This document shows positions 52,765 through 59,874 of a stretch of 64,000 bases of DNA, in pieces; the stretch's first letter is position 1; the number at the start of each line of letters is the position of its first letter. Under the pieces are notes generated by a model that saw nothing but the letters and a program-made list of their open reading frames with translations, was not told the origin of the DNA and did no database searches. The stretch is from positions 6,787 to 70,786 of the forward strand of contig CALFLL010000034.1 in assembly GCA_937880845.1 (NCBI GenBank), given 5' to 3'. The position numbers were made by a program, and so were the translations under genes. Origin of the DNA: an uncultured Drancourtella sp. GTDB lineage: Bacteria; Bacillota; Clostridia; Lachnospirales; Lachnospiraceae.

Positions 52765-53973
52765 ATGAGAAAATATTTAAAAGGAATATTGATGATTCTT
52801 ACGGTCATGCTCATAGGAGTATTGGCAGGGTGTTCTAATTCCCAAAAAGAAAATGAGGAAGAATCAGAAAAAAAGATTGGTTTATTAGAAACAGTAGAAT
52901 GGCAGGACGACAGTAAAAAAATAGAAGAGTTCAAAAAATGCTCTATATCTGCTTATTCTAATAAACCGATAGGAGAAACTGTATCATCTCAATTTTCGGT
53001 GAATAAATGGCAATATGGATATTCAGAAAAAGAAGAATATCTTCTATGTTCCTATGTAAAAGAGGAAAAAGAAGTTATATTGATTTTTTACAAGGATTCC
53101 TATGAGAATGTGAATATAGCAGAGTATTATGTGGAAGAGGAGAAGCAGAGCAAAGAAGAAATTACAAAAGTAACAGAAGAAATTTTTGGGGAAAAGGAAT
53201 TTTCCAGCAAAAGAACAGGCTTTTTCTCTAATGGGAAATGGGCGATAGAAATTTCCAAAGTTGATGTGGCAAATAAGAAAATAGAATATTATTCTTATTG
53301 GTGGAATTTTGAAAAAGAGCAGATGGAACAATCTGAAACAGATGTAAAAACATTAGATATTTTAGATGTTGATACAATGGGAAACTCTGATTATTCGATT
53401 GAATGGAACGGGATAGACTCTTTTAAGATGGAGAAATATGATTGTGAACTTCTCTTTAATAATGACACTATTGGAAGTAGAGAGGGAAGAAGTGAGGAAT
53501 TTTGGAATAGTGGCATGGGTGAATTTAAACGTATAGAAAAGCCTAAAAATATTCCAATATCCGAATTTGAATCTGCACAAGAACCATCTTCACAGGAGAA
53601 TGAAGAAAGTGAAAATCAAAGAATTGTGCTTCCACAAGTACCACCTGCAGGTACATATTGGGAGGCAGACTGTTCTCCACTATATGCACGATATTACATA
53701 GAAATCAGCAACACACAAGATAATAGTTTTGATTTTGAAATTTATCAGGCACAGACTTTTAATCAGTATGAAGAAGCATCAGATTATAAACTTGTCTTTA
53801 AGAAACATACAGCCACATTCACAGACGCATATCATGCAGTATATGAAGGACAACAGTACACATTACATTTTGAATGTGGTACAAATACAGGGTATATTAC
53901 AATTAGCGGATTTAGTGAAGTTATTCCTGATGGTTCGCAGTTATGTAATACAGAATGGCTACAGGTTTCCTAG
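52765..53973 (+). CDS. Hypothetical lipoprotein
   Basis: 402 residues. Signal peptide with lipobox VLAGC, so it is anchored outside the cell membrane through Cys23, followed by a Glu/Lys-rich linker. The body is acidic and beta-rich without a known domain. A Ser/Glu/Gln-rich hinge (about 265-290) separates a second, smaller domain (about 295-400) with YWEADCSPLYARYYIEI and a closing NTEWLQV. The second domain looks like a small secreted beta domain. Function unknown. Lipidation would depend on Lgt encoded at 14036. Confidence 0.72.
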   Translation: MRKYLKGILMILTVMLIGVLAGCSNSQKENEEESEKKIGLLETVEWQDDSKKIEEFKKCSISAYSNKPIGETVSSQFSVNKWQYGYSEKEEYLLCSYVKEEKEVILIFYKDSYENVNIAEYYVEEEKQSKEEITKVTEEIFGEKEFSSKRTGFFSNGKWAIEISKVDVANKKIEYYSYWWNFEKEQMEQSETDVKTLDILDVDTMGNSDYSIEWNGIDSFKMEKYDCELLFNNDTIGSREGRSEEFWNSGMGEFKRIEKPKNIPISEFESAQEPSSQENEESENQRIVLPQVPPAGTYWEADCSPLYARYYIEISNTQDNSFDFEIYQAQTFNQYEEASDYKLVFKKHTATFTDAYHAVYEGQQYTLHFECGTNTGYITISGFSEVIPDGSQLCNTEWLQVS

Positions 53974-53994
53974 AGCGTGAAGGGAGATAGAATT

Positions 53995-54432
53995 GTGCAA
54001 GGCAAAATGATATTTTATCCAAATGAAGAGTGCCTTTCCTGTGCAGATAGGGTTGTTACAGAGATTGAGAAAATTTTAAAAAATCCTAAGAAAACAATAG
54101 AGAATAGTTTTTTGAAAAAATATGTTTCTGTATTGGAAGAGGGAGAATGTACTGATTTCTTGAAAGTGTGTACAAATGAATATCAACTTTTAAGAAAGGG
54201 ATATCCTCGTACAATGATGGGAACAGGTCCAATCTTGCCAATATTTTCATTCAAGGGAAGATTGAAAAAGAAAAAGCAACTGCTGTATTCTAAATGTCTG
54301 CTTTCTTTGAAAAGTATAGAAGAGGAATTGAAAAGGACAACGGAAAATGATAGGATTTTTCTGTTAAAGGTGGCTAGGATTTTAGATAAAACAATAGCGG
54401 AAGAACTAGAACATGATTTACAAAATCAATAG
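53995..54432 (+). CDS. Hypothetical cytoplasmic protein
   Basis: About 145 residues, mostly helical, no recognised family. Near the N-terminus is EECLSCADRVV with two cysteines. The middle has a short Gly/Pro-rich stretch (MMGTGPILPIF). I chose the GTG at 53995 with AGGGAG eight bases upstream. The GTG at 53977 has no ribosome site. It starts shortly after the lipoprotein gene and ends at a terminator. Confidence 0.55.
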   Translation: MQGKMIFYPNEECLSCADRVVTEIEKILKNPKKTIENSFLKKYVSVLEEGECTDFLKVCTNEYQLLRKGYPRTMMGTGPILPIFSFKGRLKKKKQLLYSKCLLSLKSIEEELKRTTENDRIFLLKVARILDKTIAEELEHDLQNQ

Positions 54433-54437
54433 GACTA

Positions 54438-54474
54438 AAGGCTGACATGTGAAAATGTGTCAGTCTTATTTTTT
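54438..54474 (+). terminator. Terminator after the 53995 gene
   Basis: Ten-base stem, left arm 54438-54447 (aaggctgaca), right arm 54458-54467 (tgtcagtctt), one G-U pair, followed by attttttag. Confidence 0.7.
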
Positions 54475-54488
54475 AGGAGTGTGAGAGA

Positions 54489-55067
54489 ATGACGAAGATA
54501 AATATTGAAGAATGGTTTTCTTCTCCGAAACGGTGGGAGAAAGAACATGAGTGTTTAAACATGGAAAATATCAATGAAAAACCTTGTACTTATGAGGGCA
54601 GTTTAGAAGAATGGATAAAAGAACTAACAACATTTATTTTTATCTATCCGAAAGAATGGAATAGAATTTTGATGGAGTACAAAGCCATTCATTTTAAACA
54701 AAAACAGAAAAAGCGTGACAGGTTAGATTTTTACAGAGATGATGAAGGGTATTTGCGGAAGGTGGGAGAAAAAGACAATCTTCTTCGGTTTCATTTCCAA
54801 TCTGATTGTTTCACATATAAAAATCAGATTGCTTATATAATGGAAGAAACAAAAATTTTGTCCTTTGATGAATATCTGAAATATTGTAGATTGAACGGAA
54901 AAGAGAGAACTCTATATTTGCAGAGATTAAAAGATAAATTAACTAAAGAGGGCTTTCAAACACAAGAAGCGTTTCAAATTTCCTTTGAAACAGATTATGA
55001 CTCCTCAGATTTTAATAATAGGGATATTTATGTTGATATGTTAAATCATACCTATATATTTTTATAA
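54489..55067 (+). CDS. Hypothetical protein
   Basis: 192 residues, charged, no recognised family, no signal or membrane segment. It has an aromatic-rich N-terminal part (WFSSPKRWEKEHE, FIFIYPKEWNRILMEYKAIHF) and a Lys/Arg-rich middle (FKQKQKKRDRLDFY). AGGAG lies ten bases before the ATG. A hairpin overlaps its stop codon. By position it is part of the island's cargo of small unknown proteins. Confidence 0.6.
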   Translation: MTKINIEEWFSSPKRWEKEHECLNMENINEKPCTYEGSLEEWIKELTTFIFIYPKEWNRILMEYKAIHFKQKQKKRDRLDFYRDDEGYLRKVGEKDNLLRFHFQSDCFTYKNQIAYIMEETKILSFDEYLKYCRLNGKERTLYLQRLKDKLTKEGFQTQEAFQISFETDYDSSDFNNRDIYVDMLNHTYIFL

Positions 55068-55106
55068 AAGCCAATGTACAGAGATGAAATGTATATTGGC
55101 TTTTAA
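55066..55106 (+). terminator. Terminator overlapping the stop of the 54489 gene
   Basis: Long 15-bp stem, arms 55066-55080 (aaaagccaatgtaca) and 55090-55104 (tgtatattggctttt) with one G-U pair, nine-base loop, ending in TTTT. Confidence 0.75.
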
Positions 55107-55131
55107 ATTGCAAAAGAAAAGGAGAAAAATA

Positions 55132-55509
55132 ATGTATTTGAAACTTACCAATGAAAGTGAAGTCAGACTATTAAGGCAGATAAACTGTCTGCTTGGGAAA
55201 AAGAAATTGCCAAATGATGTACTAGGAACAGCAAGAAAAATCATAGAAAAGGAAAAGTTTACAGTACATGATTGTGTTGTTATTTTTATGAACCCAATCA
55301 AAAATGATACGATTGGAATTTGTGATGAGTTAAGAATCTATCCATATACAATAGAAACGGATGAAGATTACACAATGGATATTAAAGTCCCAAAAGGAAC
55401 AGAACTTGAATGGTCAGGGTATATGATTAGGATTAAAGAAACGGGAGGACGGATTTATTTAATCTATCCAATGAGAAAGCAAGATGTGAAAAAGAGAGTT
55501 GGTTTATAA
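55132..55509 (+). CDS. Island paralogue C, small hypothetical protein
   Basis: About 125 residues starting MYLKLTNESEV at the ATG that has AAAGGAG upstream. Clearly similar to paralogue A (50792): L-x-QIN-x-LL at residues 14-20, NP-x-x-NDT-x-x-I-x-DEL in the middle and IYLIYPM near the end. It forms the right-hand copy of a set dispersed over 4.5 kb of the island. Function unknown. Confidence 0.65.
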   Translation: MYLKLTNESEVRLLRQINCLLGKKKLPNDVLGTARKIIEKEKFTVHDCVVIFMNPIKNDTIGICDELRIYPYTIETDEDYTMDIKVPKGTELEWSGYMIRIKETGGRIYLIYPMRKQDVKKRVGL

Positions 55510-55521
55510 ATGGAGGAATCT

Positions 55522-55632
55522 ATGGAATACATTATGATTGGAACAGGAATGGCAGTAGCAATTACTTGCATTTTGATTTTAGAGATGATAGAATACAGGA
55601 GGATTCAAAATGAAACGAGAAAAGTTATTTGA
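55522..55632 (+). CDS. Tiny single-pass membrane protein (36 aa)
   Basis: MEYIMIGTGMAVAITCILI... is a short N-terminus, one hydrophobic helix (about 3-22) and a charged tail ending in NETRKVI. GGAGGA lies five bases before the ATG. It overlaps the next tiny gene by 23 bases. Size and shape fit small membrane peptides such as type I toxins or regulators of membrane proteins. There is no proof of function. Confidence 0.5.
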   Translation: MEYIMIGTGMAVAITCILILEMIEYRRIQNETRKVI

Positions 55633-55711
55633 GTATTTTTTACAAGGAATTACAGTGATTGTTACTCTGTATGAAATATCAAGAACAGGTAAACGCAGTC
55701 GAAGAAAGTGA
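55610..55711 (+). CDS. Tiny basic amphipathic protein (33 aa)
   Basis: Starts MKREKLFEYFLQGITVIV and ends RTGKRSRRK: a short hydrophobic stretch (about 7-22) between basic ends. AGGAGG (55597-55602) is well placed before the ATG. It starts inside the preceding tiny gene in another frame. It might be a small membrane peptide. It ends 77 bases before the right end repeat of the island. Confidence 0.48.
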   Translation: MKREKLFEYFLQGITVIVTLYEISRTGKRSRRK

Positions 55712-55788
55712 CAATTTTAATACAGGGGAAATCCTAAGATAAGGCAATTCCTACATGGATGGTGTACTGCCAGTCATATAGCACCCAA

Positions 55789-55802
55789 CAGGCTGCTATC
55801 AA
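55789..55802 (+). repeat. Right attachment repeat, displaced end of ppdK
   Basis: Second copy of caggctgctatcaa. In the ppdK frame the sequence reads QAAINNK and TAG (to 55812) and is followed by a strong terminator, so it appears to be the original 3' end of ppdK. A ggtgta motif (55761-55766) upstream mirrors the one beside the left copy. Confidence 0.8.
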
Positions 55803-55832
55803 CAATAAATAGGAAACAGTCATGTTTTAAAT

Positions 55833-55860
55833 AAAAGGGAAGCGTAATGCTTCCCTTTTT
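55833..55860 (+). terminator. Terminator right of the island, probably the original ppdK terminator
   Basis: Perfect stem aaaagggaagc (55833-55843), loop gtaat, right arm gcttcccttttt (55849-55860). No gene directly precedes it except the displaced ppdK end. Confidence 0.85.
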
Positions 55861-55880
55861 GATATATAAGCACTCTATTA

Positions 55881-55917
55881 AGGACAAACCTAAAAATATA
55901 AAAGGTTTGTCTTTTTT
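55881..55917 (+). terminator. Second hairpin terminator
   Basis: Stem gacaaacct (55883-55891) / aggtttgtc (55903-55911) followed by T6. It stands immediately upstream of the frameshifted coiled-coil gene and backs up the one before it. Confidence 0.7.
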
Positions 55918-55942
55918 AAAAGACAAAGTTAGGGGTTTTAAT

Positions 55943-56184
55943 ATGAGTAGAGGAAGAAAAAAGAAAGAAAATCTTACTTTGGAAGAAAACTTAGTAAGAG
56001 TAACTGCACAGATTAAAGAAACAGAAGAGCAATTAAAAAGATTGCGTTCTCAACGACGAGAGATTGAAAAACAGATAAAAGAGCAGGAAAAAGAACAACT
56101 TTATAATGCTGTTGCTACTTCTGGAAAACCATTGAAGATATTATTGAGCTTTTAAATAATATGGATAATGGTGCAGAAGAATAG
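55943..56184 (+). pseudogene. Frameshifted coiled-coil protein of a mobilisation region
   Basis: Starts MSRGRKKKENLTLEEN and continues as a Lys/Glu/Gln-rich coiled coil to ATSGK at about residue 61, then leaves the expected frame and stops at 56155. Reading one base back at ggaaaacc (56123-56130) gives TIEDIIELLNNMDNGAEE with a stop at 56184, the kind of ending I expect for this family of small proteins near relaxase genes in Firmicute mobile elements. A one-base loss in the A-run is the simplest explanation. Programmed slippage is less likely because the site is not a standard slippery heptamer. Confidence 0.6.
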
Positions 56185-56194
56185 GGAATGAAAT

Positions 56195-56237
56195 AAAAAA
56201 TGCTTATCGCTTAAAATTTGGGCGATAAGCATTTTTT
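56195..56237 (+). terminator. Terminator after the frameshifted gene
   Basis: Arms 56195-56210 and 56222-56237 form a perfect 16-bp stem (core atgcttatcgc / gcgataagcat) ending in T6. Confidence 0.88.
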
Positions 56238-56318
56238 ATTGGTAATATGAGAACTGTACTGCGACTATTTTAATAGGAGCCAATATTCATATTGTAAAAT
56301 ATGAAATGATTGAGGGAA

Positions 56319-56397
56319 TGGGGAACGAAATCCCCATCAAGTTTGCCGAGTAAGAAAAATTTACGAAGTGAATTTTGAGTTACTCAGGCGAATCTTG
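56319..56397. other. oriT-like compound inverted repeat
   Basis: A small stem tgggga/tcccca (56319-56336) is followed by a long imperfect hairpin. The left arm caagtttgccgagtaa (56338-56353) pairs with the right arm ttactcaggcgaatcttg (56380-56397), with two bulged bases, and an inner AT-rich stem lies between. Such paired hairpins after a small coiled-coil gene are common in transfer origins. No relaxase gene follows, so this would be a remnant. The remaining gap to the next promoter (56398-56675) holds nothing I can recognise. Confidence 0.4.
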
Positions 56398-56675
56398 CTC
56401 TACTAGAGATAAAATTACAAAATCTACCGATAATTTTACATGATGATAAAAATAAGATAAATGAGTGATATTATAATAAAAAATTAAAAAAAGAAATTAT
56501 ATCTATAATACTGTAAGGAATGTGTGCATAGGAAAAATATTTAACTGAGAATATTTGACTAAATTACTTTTTTTATGGTAAGAGTACTATGATTCTTAAA
56601 CTTTGTATGGTTAAAGAAATATTAAATATTCTGTTTTTATAGTAAATTATAAGAATGTAATAAAAGATGCAAATA

Positions 56676-56704
56676 TTGACATCGGAATGGAAAAAGAATA
56701 TAAA
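56676..56704 (+). promoter_or_regulatory. Promoter of the LytTR two-component operon
   Basis: Perfect -35 TTGACA (56676-56681), a 17-base spacer and -10 TATAAA (56699-56704). The leader is about 30 bases with AGAGGAG before the ATG at 56740. Confidence 0.7.
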
Positions 56705-56739
56705 ATAAATAGTTATAAAATACAAAGAGGAGAAAAGTA

Positions 56740-57465
56740 ATGCTGAGTATAGCGATTTGTGATGATGATATTTCAACAACTGGAAAAATGGATATGATTT
56801 TTCAAAAAATTGCAAAAAAAAATTTTATAGAAATAGAGGTAGAAGTTTTTTGGAACGGGAAATCTTTAGTAGAATCTATTGAACAGGGGGGCAGATTTGA
56901 TGCTATTTTTTTGGATATCCAAATGTATGGGGAAGATGGAATTTCTACTGCTAAAAAGATAAGAGAGGAAGATAGAAATGTTTTGATTATATATGTGACT
57001 AGTTATGAGAAATATATGTTAGAATCATTTTCAGTACGTCCTTTCCGCTTTCTTATAAAACCAGTGGAAGATAAACAGTTTGAATGTTGTTTGAAAGAAA
57101 TACAGGAAGAAATCAGCAAAGGAGATTTTTATTTTAGATATAGTTATCGGAAAGTGAAATATAAAGTGGCTGTAAGAGAAATTTTATATTTTGAAAGTGA
57201 TAAACGTAAAATTTTAATTGTAACAAAAAACAATGTATATGAACTATATAAAAAATTAAATGAGATAGAGGAAGTTATGAAAAATTCCCCGGTGTCATTC
57301 TTACGAATACACCAGTCTTTTTTAGTAAATTATCGTCACATATCCAAATTGGGATATGATTTTGTAGAGGTAGATAATGGGAAAATTATTTCGATTAGTG
57401 AAGACAGAAGGAAAAAGATTAGGGAACAATATTGTTTAATGGAGGATAATATTATATGTCAGTGA
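56740..57465 (+). CDS. LytTR-family response regulator (AgrA-like)
   Basis: 241 residues. The receiver domain (1 to about 120) has the acidic ICDDD, phospho-acceptor D59 in FLDIQM, Thr in VTSYE and Lys in FLIKPVE. The C-terminal LytTR DNA-binding domain (about 135-235) has ILYFESDKRKI and FLRIHQSFLVNYRHI. It is the partner of the GHKL kinase, whose gene overlaps it by ten bases. It probably controls genes by binding paired short repeats, as other LytTR proteins do. Confidence 0.92.
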   Translation: MLSIAICDDDISTTGKMDMIFQKIAKKNFIEIEVEVFWNGKSLVESIEQGGRFDAIFLDIQMYGEDGISTAKKIREEDRNVLIIYVTSYEKYMLESFSVRPFRFLIKPVEDKQFECCLKEIQEEISKGDFYFRYSYRKVKYKVAVREILYFESDKRKILIVTKNNVYELYKKLNEIEEVMKNSPVSFLRIHQSFLVNYRHISKLGYDFVEVDNGKIISISEDRRKKIREQYCLMEDNIICQ

Positions 57466-58775
57466 TTAATGTAACATCATTTGGAATCGGCATATTTCTT
57501 GGTTCATTGGCAATGTATCTGTTCTTGTCATATTTTAATATATTTATGAAAAGAAGAAAAAATAATATATTAGTGTTATTTGGAAGTATAGTATTTTTTC
57601 TATGGCAGATTATAACAATAAATTTTCATTTTTCCGAGGTATATTTAAATATTGTTGCCATGATTGTGGTGACCATCATGTCCGTCCAACTAGTATATAT
57701 AGGAAATATTTTCAGGAAGATTATATTTGTGATTTTGTTTAATTCAATCGGAATGTTGACAGAAATTTTGGCTAACAATATATTGATATTTTACTATGAA
57801 AAATACGCTGGAATTATGGAAATAGGATCAATATTTTCGAAGCTTATATTTATATTTCTGGTAATTATACTGAAAAAGATATTTGCTGATGATGAGATGA
57901 AATTGATGCCAATAAAATATATCATAATGATTATCTTTCTTCCCATGGGAAGTATTTATATTATGAATAAAATCTTTTTATTGGAATATCAGGTAAATAA
58001 AGAAACAGCACTTTTGAACATTACAGTTACGGCGGTTATTTTTCTTGTACTGAATATGGCAGTATTTTTTATTTATAGGAAGTTGGATGAAGATATTCGA
58101 TTAAGAAGAACAGCTTCGGTATATGAAAAACAGTTAGAGTTATGTGAACAACATCAACATGAAAGAGAGCTTGCTGCTATAGAATTAAGAGATATGAAAC
58201 ACAATATGAAAAATGATTTGATTTTGATTTTAACTTATGCGGAACGTGGAGAATCTGAAAAGATAGTCGAATTTACAAATGAATTATTAGATAAAGGGGG
58301 AATGAAAAGTGCTTCTGTTGCTCATAGTGGAAATCTGGTAGTAGACTCAATGATCGGGTACTGGCATACAATAGCAGATAAAATAGGAATAAACTTTATT
58401 ACAGCTATTAATATTCCTATGGAAATGCCCTTTAAGGGAGCAGATTTATGTTTGATATTAGGAAATCTACTTGAAAATGCGATAGAAGCGGCAGAAAAAG
58501 TAGAAGGAGAAAAATATATAAAGGTACGAATGAAATATGATAAGCAGAATTTGTTATTATATATAGAAAATAACTATAACGGAGAATTAAAAAAAGGAAA
58601 AAACAAAGCATTAAAATCTACAAAAAAAAATCCAGAAAATCATGGTATAGGCCTGGCATCAGTGTTACACGCAGCTAAAAAATACCATGGGACTGTAATA
58701 ATTGATGATTCTGTGAAAGGAAGATTTTTAGTTAGAGTACTATTATACGGAACGAATAATAATTTTGATATATAA
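57456..58775 (+). CDS. GHKL sensor histidine kinase (AgrC-like)
   Basis: 439 residues. Six to seven predicted transmembrane helices (about 1-205) come first, then a short linker and the kinase part. Phospho-accepting H249 is in RDMKHNMKND, followed by the N-box LGNLLENAIEAAE and the G-box GIGLASVLHAAKKYHG. This is the layout of peptide-sensing AgrC/ComD-type kinases. No agrB or agrD-like peptide gene is seen nearby. GGAGGA lies ten bases before the ATG. Confidence 0.92.
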   Translation: MSVINVTSFGIGIFLGSLAMYLFLSYFNIFMKRRKNNILVLFGSIVFFLWQIITINFHFSEVYLNIVAMIVVTIMSVQLVYIGNIFRKIIFVILFNSIGMLTEILANNILIFYYEKYAGIMEIGSIFSKLIFIFLVIILKKIFADDEMKLMPIKYIIMIIFLPMGSIYIMNKIFLLEYQVNKETALLNITVTAVIFLVLNMAVFFIYRKLDEDIRLRRTASVYEKQLELCEQHQHERELAAIELRDMKHNMKNDLILILTYAERGESEKIVEFTNELLDKGGMKSASVAHSGNLVVDSMIGYWHTIADKIGINFITAINIPMEMPFKGADLCLILGNLLENAIEAAEKVEGEKYIKVRMKYDKQNLLLYIENNYNGELKKGKNKALKSTKKNPENHGIGLASVLHAAKKYHGTVIIDDSVKGRFLVRVLLYGTNNNFDI

Positions 58776-58805
58776 TTAGTAGAGTAGATAGGTTATGGTG
58801 ATAAT

Positions 58806-59207
58806 ATGAAAACATTACTGCTGATCAGTGATTCAAAAAAAGTATTTGAAATTACAAACAGTATAGTAGACGAGAAATACAATCTAATATGGTATACATA
58901 CAAAAAATTTGAGAAAATTCAATGTGTACAAGCCAATGTCATTATCATGTATTTTAATGAAAACAGGGTAAAGAATGATAATTTCCCGTTGATTGTAAGA
59001 GTACAAAATAAATTGGGAAAGACAGTGCCTATTCTTGCTTTAATTGAGAAGAGCAGTATACAAGAAATTTTTTCTATTATAAATATAGGAGTGTTTGATT
59101 ATTTAGATAATATAGAAAACAAAAAGAAATATGAAAAGAAAATTGAAGAGGCTCTTAGATGGAACTGGTATTTAGAAAAGTATACTGACTACGAGAGAAT
59201 TATTTAA
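58806..59207 (+). CDS. Stand-alone degenerate receiver-like protein
   Basis: 133 residues with the alpha/beta pattern of a response-regulator receiver: TLLLISDSKKVFEI, NVIIMYF, VPILALIEKSS and GVFDYLDNI. The phospho-acceptor position is Tyr49, not Asp. Only one acidic residue is left of the N-terminal pair, and the Lys near the end is replaced. No DNA-binding domain follows. It could be a pseudo-receiver acting by protein contact with the two-component pair upstream, or a truncated OmpR/VanR-type regulator. Confidence 0.62.
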   Translation: MKTLLLISDSKKVFEITNSIVDEKYNLIWYTYKKFEKIQCVQANVIIMYFNENRVKNDNFPLIVRVQNKLGKTVPILALIEKSSIQEIFSIINIGVFDYLDNIENKKKYEKKIEEALRWNWYLEKYTDYERII

Positions 59208-59304
59208 AGGAAGAGTTTTATATCATAAAAATACAATGCGATTTATCGTACTCATAATACTGATTTTAATTGTTTATTGTGAACAATAAAAAGATGTATT
59301 TTGA

Positions 59305-59439
59305 ATGGGAGAAAAGCATGAAGATGAAAAAATGTATAGAGATGTAGGTATAAGGATAAGATTTTTAAGAGAAGACAAGCAGTATACAAGAGAGGAGTTA
59401 GCGGAAATGGCTGATATTTTTCATAAATTTTATATTTAA
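59305..59439 (+). pseudogene. XRE-type helix-turn-helix fragment
   Basis: A 44-residue frame whose residues 10-38 (YRDVGIRIRFLRE then YTREELAEMADI) are the first half of a Cro/CI-type HTH as found in many Lachnospiraceae regulators. It breaks off after ADIFHKFYI with a stop in the middle of the domain. No good ribosome site precedes it. It is the left end of a lost gene. Confidence 0.6.
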
Positions 59440-59730
59440 TTTTAGATTATCCGCATAAACACTACACTTTTAAACATTTTGAGGTATAGGAAATACTCAT
59501 TTTACCACAGATTTACCACGATTGAATGAGCCTTGATATGATGATAAAACGACTAAGGGAGATAGCACAAATAACTGTGCATCTCCCTATATTTTCTTTG
59601 TTTATTCCGTTGATTACTTCATTTGATTTCAAACTTTAACGCCTTTTTATATCTCGTTTTTTAAGTCCAATCATAATAGAACACCTACCTTTTTATAACT
59701 TCTTCTGTTATCATATTTTCAAATTCCACA
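59440..59730. other. Degenerate intergenic stretch with repeats and a hairpin
   Basis: No intact gene. It contains two copies of TTTACCAC (59501-59520) flanked by ctcat/atgag, a terminator-like hairpin (59556-59588), and on the minus strand two short frames. One (ending near 59691, LDYSDVEFENMITEEV) looks like the C-terminus of a GntR-type regulator. The other starts MIGLKKRDIKRR and ends after 12 residues. These are probably remains of a deleted operon. Confidence 0.5.
59556..59600. terminator. Hairpin between the converging regions
   Basis: Stem agggagat-(a)-gcaca (59556-59569) / tgtgc-atctccct (59576-59588) with one bulged A, followed by atattttctttg on the plus strand. It may end the plus-strand two-component region. 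Confidence 0.55.
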
Positions 59731-59874
59731 TCAGAATAATCCAATCTTTGGATTGACATTGTAAATCTGAGCGTATCTTCTGATACCGGGAATTAGTTGA
59801 TTTTCTTTTGCATGTTTTACAAATATATCTATTCTAAGCAATTCTGCAATTTCTAGATATTTTGGAGTGTTCAT
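59731..59874 (-). pseudogene. GntR-family (YtrA-like) regulator N-terminal fragment
   Basis: 47 residues: MNTPKYLEIAELLRIDIF then LIPGIRRYAQIYNVNPK, the winged-helix start of a YtrA-type GntR regulator. The frame ends with IGLF and a stop where the recognition helix should continue. A C-terminal piece of such a protein is found just beyond in another frame, so the middle has been lost. Its ATG overlaps the stop of the ArsR gene (ATGA), so the intact gene was once translationally coupled to it. Confidence 0.65.

Larger units (their letters stand above)
47271..55802. mobile_element. 8.5-kb genomic island integrated at the 3' end of ppdK
   Basis: Bounded by the 14-bp direct repeat caggctgctatcaa (47271-47284 and 55789-55802). 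After the left copy the sequence encodes NNK and TAA. After the right copy different bases encode NNK and TAG, followed by a strong terminator, as expected for the original ppdK end displaced by insertion. The interior is more AT-rich than the core and holds genes typical of accessory DNA: a recombinase fragment, an XRE regulator and many small unknowns. No intact integrase is present, so the island is probably stranded or moved in trans. Confidence 0.8.
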
